Counted from the first letter of the stretch, positions 43,517-53,441 are shown. The stretch: DNA of 64,000 nucleotides from Faecalicatena contorta (GCF_001404335.1 NZ_CYZU01000005.1:94990-158989), one strand, 5' to 3'. Translations and numbers: made by a program. The notes: generated by a model from the sequence alone, not told the origin.

Positions 43517-45859
43517 TTATTTATTATACAGATTTTTACAAATATTTCCGAAATCCAGGGTCCCATATTTTCTTTTCAAGGAATCCAGGTTCAGAAGTGT
43601 CATGCCGTTTACAAAACCATTGCAGGTATCGTTATCATCTCCTTTATTCTTTGCGGCAGCGCCGGAAAATTCTTTATACTCCGTATCCGCCAGCCAAAGG
43701 GAGGTCATATATCCCTCGCACTGGACACCAGGCATGGCATATCCATACATGTCCGCGGGCGTTGACAGCCCCTGCTGCATCCCTCTCGTCACGGCCTCCG
43801 CCACTCTTGCCAGCCTGCCGTCATGGCAATACTCTGCAATTCTTAGAAATTCCGGGACAACCTCTTCAAAGGAACAGTCTACGTAACTGCCGGCCGGAAT
43901 CACGTCACAGCCCGCCCAGCCTGTGGTCCTAAAGCCATGCCTTCCGAGCAGCGTATCCGCATCAAAGGGAATGTCCCACAAATACGTCCAGCCCGCAAGG
44001 ATTCTGGCCGCATCTGCCGCACCCGAAAGATATACTGCATCGCCGCACTGCTCATATAATGCGAGCATACTTCTCATAACAAACATCACACTCGCGGCAT
44101 CCATCTTTACGGATTTTTTGTGGGAGGTATCGTTAATGCCGCCAATATATGTGGTGTCCCCGATATATTGGCGAAGGATAAACCCGGCCGCCTTTCTGGC
44201 TGATTCCAGATACTTTTCTTCCTTTGTATAGCGGTACACTTCTACCAGAAGCGGTATCGGAAATATCGCCCCTGACCCCTGTTCCTTTTCTGACCGCCCA
44301 AACCACTCCTGCGGATGCGCCAAAGGCTCTCCTTCCATCGTATATCCTCGATTCCAGGAACCATTGGCATTCTGTATCCTCAGGAGCCTTTCACAGAAAT
44401 TCAAAACCGCCTGCAGCCACTCCGGATGCCCCTGTCCATTTTCTTTCTCGATCAGATATGATTTCATCAAATAGAACATCGTATCGGTCATGGATCTGAA
44501 GTAATTGCCCTCTACCTTTGCAAGCTCCCCGGCGATATCCATCAAAGCCCCCACAATCTGGTTCCCGAGATAATCTTCCAGCTCTTTTCTGTCATGGGAA
44601 TATTGGAAAGGAAGCAGAATCCCCGTCCACCAGTAGACAATTTCTTCTTTATCTACAGAATAGAGGCCGATCGGCAGCCCCGATTCCTCTACGCAGTTTT
44701 CTACGAAATAGTCCAATGTCTTTCGTGCACTCTCTCTGTATTGCAAAAAACGTTCTGTACCGTGCTGTCCTTTTTCCCATGCAGCCGACAGCATGTCATA
44801 TGCAAGAAGTGTCTGCGCACCACAGAACCCATATTCGAGCAGATTCTGTTCCCCATAACTCTGACGGGGCGAAAAATGGATAAAGTAACCCGCCGGTCTT
44901 CCCTTTTTATCCGGAAATTCCCGGAAACTATTGAGGACCATATCCCTCCTGTACTGTATGGATTCCTCTAAGGTAAATGGAAGAGGCACCTCTTCCTGCA
45001 GAAGCCGGTCGATCTGGAGGGACGTGGTCTGCCATGAAGCATCCGTAAGCCTCTCTGCTTCCCCCGCCTGCAGCAGATAGGACATTTGTAATTTTGTTCC
45101 CTCTTCCACCCCCTGATAAGCCGCCCATTCGGAGCCGTCCACGTTCAGGCAGAATGTATTTCTTTCATAAAAGGGGTAATCACAGCGCAGAATGCATTCT
45201 CCTACATGGTATTCCGAGGGGGCGAGCCCTAAGGATCCGATGTCTGTGTCATGAATAAAATGACGCTTCTGGATCTGCCGACGGGTAATTGTCGTGTCTT
45301 TGCATGGGATATCTGCCCTGAGCAGTGATAGAAAACATTGGCTTTTTTGTGCATATGCGGTCACGGACATAGATGGGTTTCTGTCATCCTTGTAATCCTG
45401 GCTGTAAGTCCCAAGGTAATCCTCCTCGCCGTCTCCGTCTGTATCATTTTTGTTATAAAAGGCCCCCGGAATCACGAATTGATAATCGTCAAAAGAAGAT
45501 TCCCTGCTGCCCCTGACCCGAAACTCTGTGGTCAGATGAATCCCTGTTTCTTCGGTAAAGCGGGTACATGCCGCCGTTCTGTCCAGTCTGATCAACTGGT
45601 TTTCTATTTTCCAGATATCTCTGATCTTATACTGATTGCCATACCGGTCTTCTGCCTGTGCCTCTCCGTAAAAACCATCCTCATATACACCGCAGGCATC
45701 ATAGCGGATTTTTTTCTTTGCCCCTTTGATATCCTTTAGCACAACAGGAAAGTCCACAAATACTCTCATATCCGGACTGGACTCTTCTCTGGTCTTCCAT
45801 ATGGATATCATAGGAGAATAGGCCTCAAATTGGCGTATAAATTCCAAGTCTATAAACAT
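43517..45859 (-). CDS. Uncharacterised two-domain protein, putative carbohydrate-active enzyme (paralogue 1)
   Basis: A 780-residue protein with no signal peptide, so cytoplasmic. Residues 1-320 look beta-rich and contain the calcium-loop-like NDTDGDGEEDYLGTYSQDYK (about residue 140). Residues 330-780 are helical with repeated Trp/Tyr/Gly patterns (YWWTGILLPFQYSHD, NANGSWNRGY, TYLWDIPFD) resembling an (alpha/alpha)6 barrel of glycosidases or lyases. I cannot assign a family. It aligns along its length with 47568-49889, and both flank a GH43 gene. Co-transcribed with the ABC importer. The substrate is probably a plant-derived oligosaccharide. Confidence 0.8.
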   Translation of the reverse strand: MFIDLEFIRQFEAYSPMISIWKTREESSPDMRVFVDFPVVLKDIKGAKKKIRYDACGVYEDGFYGEAQAEDRYGNQYKIRDIWKIENQLIRLDRTAACTRFTEETGIHLTTEFRVRGSRESSFDDYQFVIPGAFYNKNDTDGDGEEDYLGTYSQDYKDDRNPSMSVTAYAQKSQCFLSLLRADIPCKDTTITRRQIQKRHFIHDTDIGSLGLAPSEYHVGECILRCDYPFYERNTFCLNVDGSEWAAYQGVEEGTKLQMSYLLQAGEAERLTDASWQTTSLQIDRLLQEEVPLPFTLEESIQYRRDMVLNSFREFPDKKGRPAGYFIHFSPRQSYGEQNLLEYGFCGAQTLLAYDMLSAAWEKGQHGTERFLQYRESARKTLDYFVENCVEESGLPIGLYSVDKEEIVYWWTGILLPFQYSHDRKELEDYLGNQIVGALMDIAGELAKVEGNYFRSMTDTMFYLMKSYLIEKENGQGHPEWLQAVLNFCERLLRIQNANGSWNRGYTMEGEPLAHPQEWFGRSEKEQGSGAIFPIPLLVEVYRYTKEEKYLESARKAAGFILRQYIGDTTYIGGINDTSHKKSVKMDAASVMFVMRSMLALYEQCGDAVYLSGAADAARILAGWTYLWDIPFDADTLLGRHGFRTTGWAGCDVIPAGSYVDCSFEEVVPEFLRIAEYCHDGRLARVAEAVTRGMQQGLSTPADMYGYAMPGVQCEGYMTSLWLADTEYKEFSGAAAKNKGDDNDTCNGFVNGMTLLNLDSLKRKYGTLDFGNICKNLYNK

Positions 45860-45925
45860 GGTACTCCCTCCTTTTTATCATGAAAGGGAATATTGCCTGC
45901 AAACACAATACTCCCTCTTTCTTCG

Positions 45926-47527
45926 TCACTCTTCCTCATCGAGCGGCTGATAAATCATATATTCAAATTCCGCCCTGCAGCGCCGCCCTGAAGTGTCCTG
46001 GCAGCACAGAACAAGAAAGGTTCCCGTGAACCTAAGTCCATGCACTGCCTCATCATAATAATCATCCGACAGCTGCGAAGCGTCCAGTATTTCCCCTATA
46101 TTCTGATACCTTTCCCCGTCGGGCGACCAGCAAAACTGCGCCTCCCTGTTTCTCACTTCGATTCTCAGATATAGTTCCTGTGCACTGCCGGCTGGCTGGC
46201 GTTCGCCTTTGCTGACCCTGATCTTTCCATGATCGCAGACAAGCACCGATAAGACTCTCCCTTTTTCCTCGTCCCAGCTCAGATTCAGATAAAAATAATT
46301 TGTCGTATCATAATACAGCGCCAGGCCTGCTGCCTGCTGATAGTGGACCGGATCAAACTTAAGCTTCGTCTCAGCTGTAAAGTGAAAGTGTTCCCGCCTC
46401 ATACCAGCCAGGCTCTGCGTATGCAGTGATTCCATAGACTCTTTCCCATAAAGGATCAGAGACTGCTTTTCTCTGTCAAAATCCATCCACCTGCTGTCCA
46501 AAGGGATGCGCAATGTCTGGAATTCATCCGGGAGCCTGCCCGGAAAGACCTTCTTTACACTCTTTTTCTGTACTGGAAAATCGGGCAGTTTTGGAGCCGT
46601 TACCGCTTCCTTTGGCAGCCCTGATGTCTGATCCAGTACGAACCAGCCGTCCTCCGTCATTTCCAGCTTCTGAATTGCCGTCTCTCTGCCTAACATACAC
46701 CGGTTCTGGTTCCCGTTGGGCCGTCCGCACAGATGCGCCATATACCATTCCCCATCCTGCGTGCTGACCAGGCTGCCATGCCCGCATTTCTGCAGCGCCA
46801 GTTCCGGATGTCCATAGGATGTCAGCAAGGGATGATAGGGGGAGAGCTCGTAAGGGCCTTCGATGTTCCCTGCACGTGCAACTGTTACTGCATGCTCATA
46901 GAAGGTCCCGCCCTCGGCGCAGAAAAGATAGTACATTCCATTGATCTTATACAGATGCGGCCCTTCCGTCAGCCCAATACTGCTTCCCTGGAATATCTTC
47001 TGCGGATCTCCTGTCAGACATTGTTTCTCTTCGTCGTATTCCTGCAGAACAATTCCATCAAATGAAGCTGATTTATCCCGATGATCCCACCGCTGGTTCA
47101 GCAGATACTTTTTCCCGTCGTCATCATGAAAAAAGGACGGATCAAAACCACTGCTGTTCAGATAAACAGGATCAGACCATGGACCGCAGATGCTCTTGCT
47201 GCATGTCAGAAAATTGTCCACATCCTTATAGTAATTCCGGTAGGTCTTTACATTGGAATATATCAGATAGAACATACCCTCGTCGTATGTCAGGCACGGC
47301 GCCCATACACCGCCTGAGTCAGGCACTCCCGTCATATCCAGAAGTCTCTTTTCATTTAAAGGCCTGCCTGCAAACTCCCAATGTACTAAATCTCTGCTGT
47401 GATAGATTTCTACCCCCGGAAACCACTGAAACGTCGAAACTGCAATATAATAGTCGTCTCCCGCCCTACAGATACAGGGATCCGGATGGAAGCCTTTCAG
47501 TACCGGATTTTTAATTATTTCTGCCAT
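45926..47527 (-). CDS. GH43-family beta-xylosidase / arabinofuranosidase
   Basis: A 533-residue intracellular glycosidase. The GH43 five-blade propeller starts at NPVLKGFHPDPCICRAGDDYY, where the Asp of HPDP is the base. GFDPSFFHDDDGKKY holds the pKa-modulating Asp, and LTEGPHLYKINGMYYL the catalytic acid Glu. A C-terminal beta-sandwich (about residues 340-533, SLAGMRREHFHFTAETKLKF) is as in the XynB/GH43_11 type. It should release xylose or arabinose from short oligosaccharides brought in by the neighbouring importer. No signal peptide. It sits between the two paralogues of unknown family. Confidence 0.92.
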   Translation of the reverse strand: MAEIIKNPVLKGFHPDPCICRAGDDYYIAVSTFQWFPGVEIYHSRDLVHWEFAGRPLNEKRLLDMTGVPDSGGVWAPCLTYDEGMFYLIYSNVKTYRNYYKDVDNFLTCSKSICGPWSDPVYLNSSGFDPSFFHDDDGKKYLLNQRWDHRDKSASFDGIVLQEYDEEKQCLTGDPQKIFQGSSIGLTEGPHLYKINGMYYLFCAEGGTFYEHAVTVARAGNIEGPYELSPYHPLLTSYGHPELALQKCGHGSLVSTQDGEWYMAHLCGRPNGNQNRCMLGRETAIQKLEMTEDGWFVLDQTSGLPKEAVTAPKLPDFPVQKKSVKKVFPGRLPDEFQTLRIPLDSRWMDFDREKQSLILYGKESMESLHTQSLAGMRREHFHFTAETKLKFDPVHYQQAAGLALYYDTTNYFYLNLSWDEEKGRVLSVLVCDHGKIRVSKGERQPAGSAQELYLRIEVRNREAQFCWSPDGERYQNIGEILDASQLSDDYYDEAVHGLRFTGTFLVLCCQDTSGRRCRAEFEYMIYQPLDEEE

Positions 47528-47567
47528 ATATACCTCCGTCGAAACCGCTCATAGTTCTGAACACTCT

Positions 47568-49889
47568 TTATCCTTCTTTCACTGTTTGTTCTATGATTGT
47601 GTCAAAATCCATCGTATGGTACTTCTGTGATAAATAGTCTAAGTTCAACAGCGCCTGCCCGTTCACCAGTCCATTGCAGGTATCGTTATCATCCCCCTTG
47701 TTCTTGGCTGCAGCGCCGGAAAAGCCCTTATACTCCGTATCCGCCAGCCAGAGGGAGGTCATATACCCCTCACACTGTACCCCCGGCATTGCATATCCGT
47801 ACATATTCTGAGGCATGGACAGGCCGTGCTGCATCCCCCGTGTCACGATTTTCGCCAATACTGCCAGTTCCCGGTCCTTGAGGTATCCGGCGATACGCAG
47901 CAGTTCCGGAATAAATTCTACAAATTCACAGTCCACGTAACTGCCCGCAGGTATCACATCGCATACTGCCCACCCTGTCGTTTTAAACCCATGCTTTCCG
48001 AGGAGGGTATTTTTATCGAAGGGGATGTCCCAAAGGTAAGTCCAGCTTGCCAGTATACGGGCGGCATCCCTTGCCCCTGTAAGAAGCTTCTCATCCTTTG
48101 TCTGCTCGTACACCACCAGCATGGTGCGCATGGCAAACATCACGCCGACTGCGTCTATTTTCACCGACTTTTTATGTGTCGTATCGTTGAGGCCGCCGAT
48201 ATATTCCACCTGGGAAGCGTAATTGCCGTACACAAAATACGCGGCTCTTTCGGCAGACTTCAAGTACTTCTCCGACTTTGTAAGCGAATACAGTGCTGTC
48301 AGAATCTGGGCCGGGAAGATTGCCCCGGAACCCTGCTCCTTTTTGGACGCCCCGAACCACTGCGGCGGATTTGTAAGCGGTGCTCCCTCCATCGAATATC
48401 CGCGGTTCCAGGAACCGTCTTCATTTTGTATCTCAACCAGCTTATCGCAGAATTTGATTACGGCTTCCAGCCATTTCGGATGTTCATTTCCTTGTTCCTT
48501 TTCGAACAAATAGCACCGCAGCAAATAGTACATGGAATCGACCATAGACCTGCAGTAGTTACCCTTTACCTTTTTCAGCTCCTCTGCGATTTCCATCAAA
48601 GAGCTTACCACCTGGCTGCCAAGATACCCCTCCAGTTCCTCCCTGTCATCCGAGTACTGGAACGGAAACAGGATTCCCGTCCACCAGTATACATACTCCT
48701 CCTTATCCACATTGTAAATCCCGTTCGGCAGTCCCGATTCCTCGATACAGTGATCCACAAAATAATCGACTGTTTTAAGCGCCCTTTCCCTGTATTCTCC
48801 GGAGCCATTGTCCTTTGCCGCCGCCAGCATGTCCAGGCTCAGGAGCGTCTGTGCCCCGCAGAAGCCATATTCCAGAAGATTTTGTTCCCCATAATTGCTG
48901 CGTGGAGAAAAATGTACGAAATACCCCGCCGGCGCTCCCTTCTTTTCCGGGAACTCCCGGAAGCTGTTGTGGATCATTTCACGCCTGTAATACTGCGCCT
49001 CCTCTAAGGTAAAGGGCAGTGCTGTCTCCTGATCCAAAATTCTGTCCATCTGAAGAAGTGTCGTATTCCAGGATGCCTCTGTCAGGCTTTCTGCCTCCCC
49101 TATGCAGAGCAGATATGTCATGGAAAATTCCTGGCTTTCTCCAATCTCTTTGTAGGCCGACCACTCGGAACCATCTACATTGAGACAGAAAGAATTTCTT
49201 TCATAGAAGGGATAATCACACCTCAGGATAAATTCCTGCGTCCGATACTGGGATGGTGCGATTCCCAGAGAACCTATATCCGTATGATGAATAAAATGGC
49301 GGGCTTTGATCTGCTCCCGGGTGATGGTCTCATCCTCCTGCGGTAAATCACCTCTGATCAGAGATACCGACCAATTTCCTTTTTTTCCATAAGCTGTGAC
49401 CGCAAGAGCCGGATTTCTGTCGTCCTTATAGTCCTGGCTGAATGTTCCCAGATAATCGTCTACCCCGTCCCCGTCCGTATCATTATGGTTATACAGGGCC
49501 CCGGGTATAATAAATTCATAGTCGTTAAAAGATGCTGCCTTTAAATCCCTGCACCGGAATTCCGAAGTCAGGCGGATCCCCGTCTGCTCTTTTACCTCTT
49601 TGCAGGACACTTTTCGTTCCAGTTTATAGCTGCCCTTCTCTGCCGTCCATACGTCCGTGATGGTATAACAGTTTCCATATAAATCCCTGGCTTCTATCCC
49701 AGCCTGATATCCCTGTTTTGTACTTTCATAACGGTCGTACCTAAGCTTTGTTTTCGCGCCGGAAATGTCCTGCATAACCACGGGAAAATCGAGAAATATT
49801 TCCAGCCCCGGTTCCCCCTTCCCGCAGTTTCCTTTCATCAGCACGGAATATTTTTCATACTGTCTTATAAATTCTATTTCTGTATACAT
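47568..49889 (-). CDS. Uncharacterised two-domain protein, putative carbohydrate-active enzyme (paralogue 2)
   Basis: A 773-residue paralogue of 43517-45859. The same architecture is visible: N-terminal beta-rich domain with the calcium-loop-like NDTDGDGVDDYLGTFSQDYK, then a helical C-terminal domain (YWWTGILFPFQYSDD, NEDGSWNRGYSMEG, GVQCEGYMTSLWLADTEYK). The last of these is identical in both copies. No signal peptide. It starts 2 nt before the permease stop and is the first enzyme gene after the transporter. The family is not recognised; a shared role on different linkages or side chains is plausible. Confidence 0.8.
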   Translation of the reverse strand: MYTEIEFIRQYEKYSVLMKGNCGKGEPGLEIFLDFPVVMQDISGAKTKLRYDRYESTKQGYQAGIEARDLYGNCYTITDVWTAEKGSYKLERKVSCKEVKEQTGIRLTSEFRCRDLKAASFNDYEFIIPGALYNHNDTDGDGVDDYLGTFSQDYKDDRNPALAVTAYGKKGNWSVSLIRGDLPQEDETITREQIKARHFIHHTDIGSLGIAPSQYRTQEFILRCDYPFYERNSFCLNVDGSEWSAYKEIGESQEFSMTYLLCIGEAESLTEASWNTTLLQMDRILDQETALPFTLEEAQYYRREMIHNSFREFPEKKGAPAGYFVHFSPRSNYGEQNLLEYGFCGAQTLLSLDMLAAAKDNGSGEYRERALKTVDYFVDHCIEESGLPNGIYNVDKEEYVYWWTGILFPFQYSDDREELEGYLGSQVVSSLMEIAEELKKVKGNYCRSMVDSMYYLLRCYLFEKEQGNEHPKWLEAVIKFCDKLVEIQNEDGSWNRGYSMEGAPLTNPPQWFGASKKEQGSGAIFPAQILTALYSLTKSEKYLKSAERAAYFVYGNYASQVEYIGGLNDTTHKKSVKIDAVGVMFAMRTMLVVYEQTKDEKLLTGARDAARILASWTYLWDIPFDKNTLLGKHGFKTTGWAVCDVIPAGSYVDCEFVEFIPELLRIAGYLKDRELAVLAKIVTRGMQHGLSMPQNMYGYAMPGVQCEGYMTSLWLADTEYKGFSGAAAKNKGDDNDTCNGLVNGQALLNLDYLSQKYHTMDFDTIIEQTVKEG

Positions 49890-49891
49890 GC

Positions 49892-50881
49892 CTATCCCCT
49901 TTTCTTAATATGTAATCGCTTGTTATTCCTCAGAGTATCCAGATACACTGCCAATAATATAAGAAGTCCTTTTACAATAATCTGCCAGTAGGAGGTGACA
50001 TGCAGCATATTCAGTCCATTATTCATAAACCCGATAATCAGCACGCCGATCATCACGCCTCCTGCCGTTCCAATTCCCCCGTTAAAGCTGACGCCGCCTA
50101 AAACCGCTGCCGCAATCGCATTGCATTCATATCCCGCACCGGATGCAGGCTGCGCCGAATACACTCTCGATGCCAGCATAATGCCAGCCATTGCGCTCAT
50201 GATGCCGGTAAATATAAAGACGCTGGCGGTTATTTTTTTCACCTTGATTCCTGCATATACAGCCGCGCTTCTGTTCCCTCCTATTGCATACATGCCTCTT
50301 CCGAATTTTGTCTTATTAAGCAGGATGCTGGTAAATACAAGGCATACAATAATGACGATCCCCAAAATTGGGACAGGTCCTATATATCCGGTCCCGATCG
50401 CACTGAACGTCTCATCATAGCACATGATTGATTTTCCGTTTGTCATAAGATATGCCGCGCCTCTGAAGCACTGCTGCGTGGCAAGGGTTATAATAAAACT
50501 CGGAATGGTTGTAAATGTTGCAAGCAGGCCATTGATGATCCCGCAGAAGGCCCCGAATACCAGCGTAATGATAACTGCCGCAGCCGTAGGGATGCCGCTT
50601 TCAATCATAGAAACGCAGACACAGCCGCTCAGGGCAAGAACGCTGCCTACGGACAGGTCAATGCATCCGATAATCAATACCATTGCCATTCCAAACGCCA
50701 GCACGGAATCCACGCTGATCTGCCGTGTAACGGACAAAATATTATCGGCTGTTAAAAATGTATCTGTGAAAACCGAAAGAGCCAGTACAATCAGCAGCAG
50801 CGCGATTAATATCATAAAGTTGCGCTTCAAAAATTTACTAAGGCTCTGACTGACCGGGCTTTTATTGGTGATAAATTTCAT
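49892..50881 (-). CDS. CUT2-type sugar ABC transporter permease
   Basis: A 329-residue polytopic membrane protein of the RbsC-like family, about nine or ten hydrophobic segments. Landmarks are GCIDLSVGSVLALSG (about residues 80-94), GRGMYAIGGNRSAAVYAGI, and AVLGGVSFNGGIGTAGG near the C-terminus. It forms the membrane channel of a ribose/xylose-type importer and likely works as a homodimer. ATG 50881 has AGGAGG upstream and overlaps the ATPase gene end by about 20 nt; the frame reaches 50980 but lies inside that gene. Confidence 0.93.
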   Translation of the reverse strand: MKFITNKSPVSQSLSKFLKRNFMILIALLLIVLALSVFTDTFLTADNILSVTRQISVDSVLAFGMAMVLIIGCIDLSVGSVLALSGCVCVSMIESGIPTAAAVIITLVFGAFCGIINGLLATFTTIPSFIITLATQQCFRGAAYLMTNGKSIMCYDETFSAIGTGYIGPVPILGIVIIVCLVFTSILLNKTKFGRGMYAIGGNRSAAVYAGIKVKKITASVFIFTGIMSAMAGIMLASRVYSAQPASGAGYECNAIAAAVLGGVSFNGGIGTAGGVMIGVLIIGFMNNGLNMLHVTSYWQIIVKGLLILLAVYLDTLRNNKRLHIKKRG

Positions 50882-52385
50882 GTTCATATCCTCCTGTTGC
50901 ATAATGCATGATCTGTTCCTGGGTGACTTCTTCCTTCTTCGGATGAAAAAACCTGACCAGTTTTCCCTCACACATGACACCGATTCTGGAGCTCATATTC
51001 ATAACCTCGGGCAGCTCCGAAGAGATTAAGATGATTGCCACGCCCCGCTCTGCAATCTGACAGATTAAATGGTATATATCTGACTTTGCGCCTACATCTA
51101 CCCCCCTGGTCGGTTCGTCCAGGATTAAGATCTTCGGGTTCGACGCCAGCCATTTCGATATTACTACCTTTTGCTGGTTTCCTCCGCTGAGTTCAACCGC
51201 AAGCTGCTCGGTATCCGCCATCTTTATTTCAAGCTGGTTTACATATTCATCTAAGATCTGCTGCTCCTTTTTGGCGTCTACGGAGATTCCCTTTATAAAT
51301 TCATCCATTACTGTGACTGTCATATTAAAGGAAATTGAATTTTCCAAAAACAGGCCGTTTTCTTTTCTGTCTTCCGGGACAAGCGCTATCTTCTTTTGGA
51401 TTGCTTCCCGCGGTGATTTTATGATACATTTTTCACCCTCCAGATAGATACTGCCGGCCTGAACTTCGTCTAAGCCAAACAAAGCTTTTGCAAGCTCTGT
51501 CCTTCCTGCCCCCATGAGACCTGTTATCCCAAGAATTTCCCCTTCAAAAAGTGAAAAATTAATATTTTCTACCTTTTCCGTTGTCAAATTTTCAACCCTG
51601 AGCACTTCTTTTCCCAATGTCACATCATAATCAGGGTAATAGTCTTCTATTTTATGCCCCACCATATTCTGGATGATCTGCTCATAGCTGATCTCTCTGA
51701 TAGGAGCTGTTACAATATGGCGGCCATCCCGCATGATCGTGATACTGTCCGCAATCTGATTGATTTCGTCCATCTTGTGGGATATGTAGATAATCGATAC
51801 CCCTTTTTCACTCAGTGATTTTATTTGTCCAAACAAAAATTCCACTTCTCTGTCGGTCAGCGATGAAGTCGGCTCGTCCATAACGATAATCCTGGCATCA
51901 GTGGAAAGTGCTTTCGCAATCTCCACCATCTGCTTCTGTGATATGCTGAGTTCTCTGACTATTGTATCCGGCTTCAGGGTTGAGAGGCCGATCCTTTCCA
52001 ATATTTCCGCCGCTTTCTTGTACATCTGATGATAGTCCACAAAGCCTGCTTTTGTCTGAAACTCTCTTCCCAAAAAAATATTTTCACCGACTGTCATATC
52101 CTGCACAAGCACGATTTCCTGATGAATGACTGCTATACCATGTTTTTGCGCCTCTTCGACAGAACCCAGGCCAATTGGCACACCGTCGATGATCACCTCA
52201 CCTGTATCACAGTCATAGATCCCTCCCAGTATCTTCATTAAAGTAGACTTTCCCGCGCCATTTTCTCCCGCGAGCGCCCTCACTTCCCCTGCGTGCATGG
52301 AAAAATCCACATCATGCAATACCTGCACGCCGCCGAAGCTCTTATTGATGCCCTTCATCTGCAGAATGTTTTCTTCATTCATCAT
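50862..52385 (-). CDS. CUT2-type sugar ABC transporter ATP-binding protein
   Basis: A 507-residue protein with two nucleotide-binding domains. The first has Walker A GENGAGKSTL (about residues 40-49), signature-like LSISQKQM and Walker B IIVMDEPTSSL. The second has a degenerate Walker A GLMGAGRTEL, the signature LSGGNQQKV and ILILDEPTRGVDVGAK. This asymmetry is typical of RbsA/XylG/AraG. It powers uptake through the permease at 49892-50881. Two ATG codons stand in tandem at the start; either may be used. Confidence 0.95.
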   Translation of the reverse strand: MMNEENILQMKGINKSFGGVQVLHDVDFSMHAGEVRALAGENGAGKSTLMKILGGIYDCDTGEVIIDGVPIGLGSVEEAQKHGIAVIHQEIVLVQDMTVGENIFLGREFQTKAGFVDYHQMYKKAAEILERIGLSTLKPDTIVRELSISQKQMVEIAKALSTDARIIVMDEPTSSLTDREVEFLFGQIKSLSEKGVSIIYISHKMDEINQIADSITIMRDGRHIVTAPIREISYEQIIQNMVGHKIEDYYPDYDVTLGKEVLRVENLTTEKVENINFSLFEGEILGITGLMGAGRTELAKALFGLDEVQAGSIYLEGEKCIIKSPREAIQKKIALVPEDRKENGLFLENSISFNMTVTVMDEFIKGISVDAKKEQQILDEYVNQLEIKMADTEQLAVELSGGNQQKVVISKWLASNPKILILDEPTRGVDVGAKSDIYHLICQIAERGVAIILISSELPEVMNMSSRIGVMCEGKLVRFFHPKKEEVTQEQIMHYATGGYEHEIYHQ

Positions 52386-52404
52386 CTATGTCTCCTTTAT
52401 GGCT

Positions 52405-52432
52405 GCACACGATGTACCAGTACATCGTGTGC
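52405..52432. promoter_or_regulatory. Perfect intra-operon palindrome carrying two CGATGTAC half-sites
   Basis: 52405-52417 pairs perfectly with 52420-52432 (13 bp, 2-nt centre). It lies between the binding-protein gene and the ATPase gene. Such hairpins often stabilise or end binding-protein mRNA. It also contains the CGATGTAC sequence found three times upstream of the kinase gene, so it may instead be an operator. Confidence 0.65.
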
Positions 52433-52463
52433 GCTGCCGCAAGTATATATTACGCACCTGTAT

Positions 52464-53441
52464 TTACTCAATTCCCCAATACTCTTTGTATGTATCCAGG
52501 TCATCTATTGTACAAAGGCTGAATTTTAAGCGCGGATCCTCACCGCATTTTCCGGTTTCCAGGACCTCAACCGCCTTATCTGCTGCTTCTGCCGCCAGTT
52601 CCTTCATCGGGTATACCGCTGTGATATCCAGGGCCCCGTCTTCCATGTTTCTGATATCCCCTGAAAGTCCATCTACATTTGCAACTAAAATATCATCCGT
52701 CTTGCCGGCCGATCTGACCGCCGCCGCAATCCCGACTCCGCAGTTCGAATTATTTCCAAAGATTGCCGTAACGTCCGGGTACTGCTGCAGCCAGTCTTCC
52801 GTCTTTTTCATGGCGGCATCTTCCGTACACACACCGTCAAAGACTTCCAGTACCTCGATCCCCTCATTTTCGGCCATGGCAGCCTTGAAGCCGTCGCCTC
52901 TCTCCCTGCATACAAATGCTACATCGTAGGTCAGAATGCATACCTTGCCTTTTCCGCCAAGTTTTTTGGCTACTTCCTGTCCCACTTCATATCCTGCCGT
53001 ATAATTGTCACTTGTAACGGAGCCCACCACAAGTTCCAGCAGATCATCTCCCAATACCTGGTTCACACTCAGAACAGGGATATCTGCCTTGTTGCACAAT
53101 TCAAATGCAGATTTTACGCCCACGGAATCACATGCCTCTACAATAATCAGCTTGGCCCCCTGGCTTATGAAATCCTCTACATCCTTTGTCTGCTGGGCCT
53201 GATCCAGGTTTGCATCCTTTATGACTGCCTGATAGCCCTCTTCTTCTACTTTCTCTTTAATTGTGTCACACATGATCGTGAGACCTTCGTTGGTGTACAT
53301 TGATGTGGTAATCCCGATTAAACCTTTGCTCTCTCCTTCTGTTTTCTTGGGCGCTTCCTCCGCTTTCTTTTCCCCCGGACTGCATGCACACATGGCCGCG
53401 GCCATACCAATACATAGCAGCATACAAAGAGTTTTTTTCAT
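52464..53441 (-). CDS. Sugar-binding lipoprotein of CUT2 ABC transporter
   Basis: A 325-residue extracellular lipoprotein. The signal peptide ends in AMCAC, with the lipidated Cys at about residue 20, followed by a charged linker. The rest is a Peripla_BP_4 sugar-binding fold (GLIGITTSMYTNEGL, ISQGAKLIIVEACDS, GDGFKAAMAENEGIEV, DDILVANVDGLSGD). It captures the sugar for the importer. The start is ATG 53441, with AAAGGAG upstream. It has its own TTGACA/TATTCT promoter and is the first gene of the transporter-enzyme operon. Confidence 0.93.
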   Translation of the reverse strand: MKKTLCMLLCIGMAAAMCACSPGEKKAEEAPKKTEGESKGLIGITTSMYTNEGLTIMCDTIKEKVEEEGYQAVIKDANLDQAQQTKDVEDFISQGAKLIIVEACDSVGVKSAFELCNKADIPVLSVNQVLGDDLLELVVGSVTSDNYTAGYEVGQEVAKKLGGKGKVCILTYDVAFVCRERGDGFKAAMAENEGIEVLEVFDGVCTEDAAMKKTEDWLQQYPDVTAIFGNNSNCGVGIAAAVRSAGKTDDILVANVDGLSGDIRNMEDGALDITAVYPMKELAAEAADKAVEVLETGKCGEDPRLKFSLCTIDDLDTYKEYWGIE

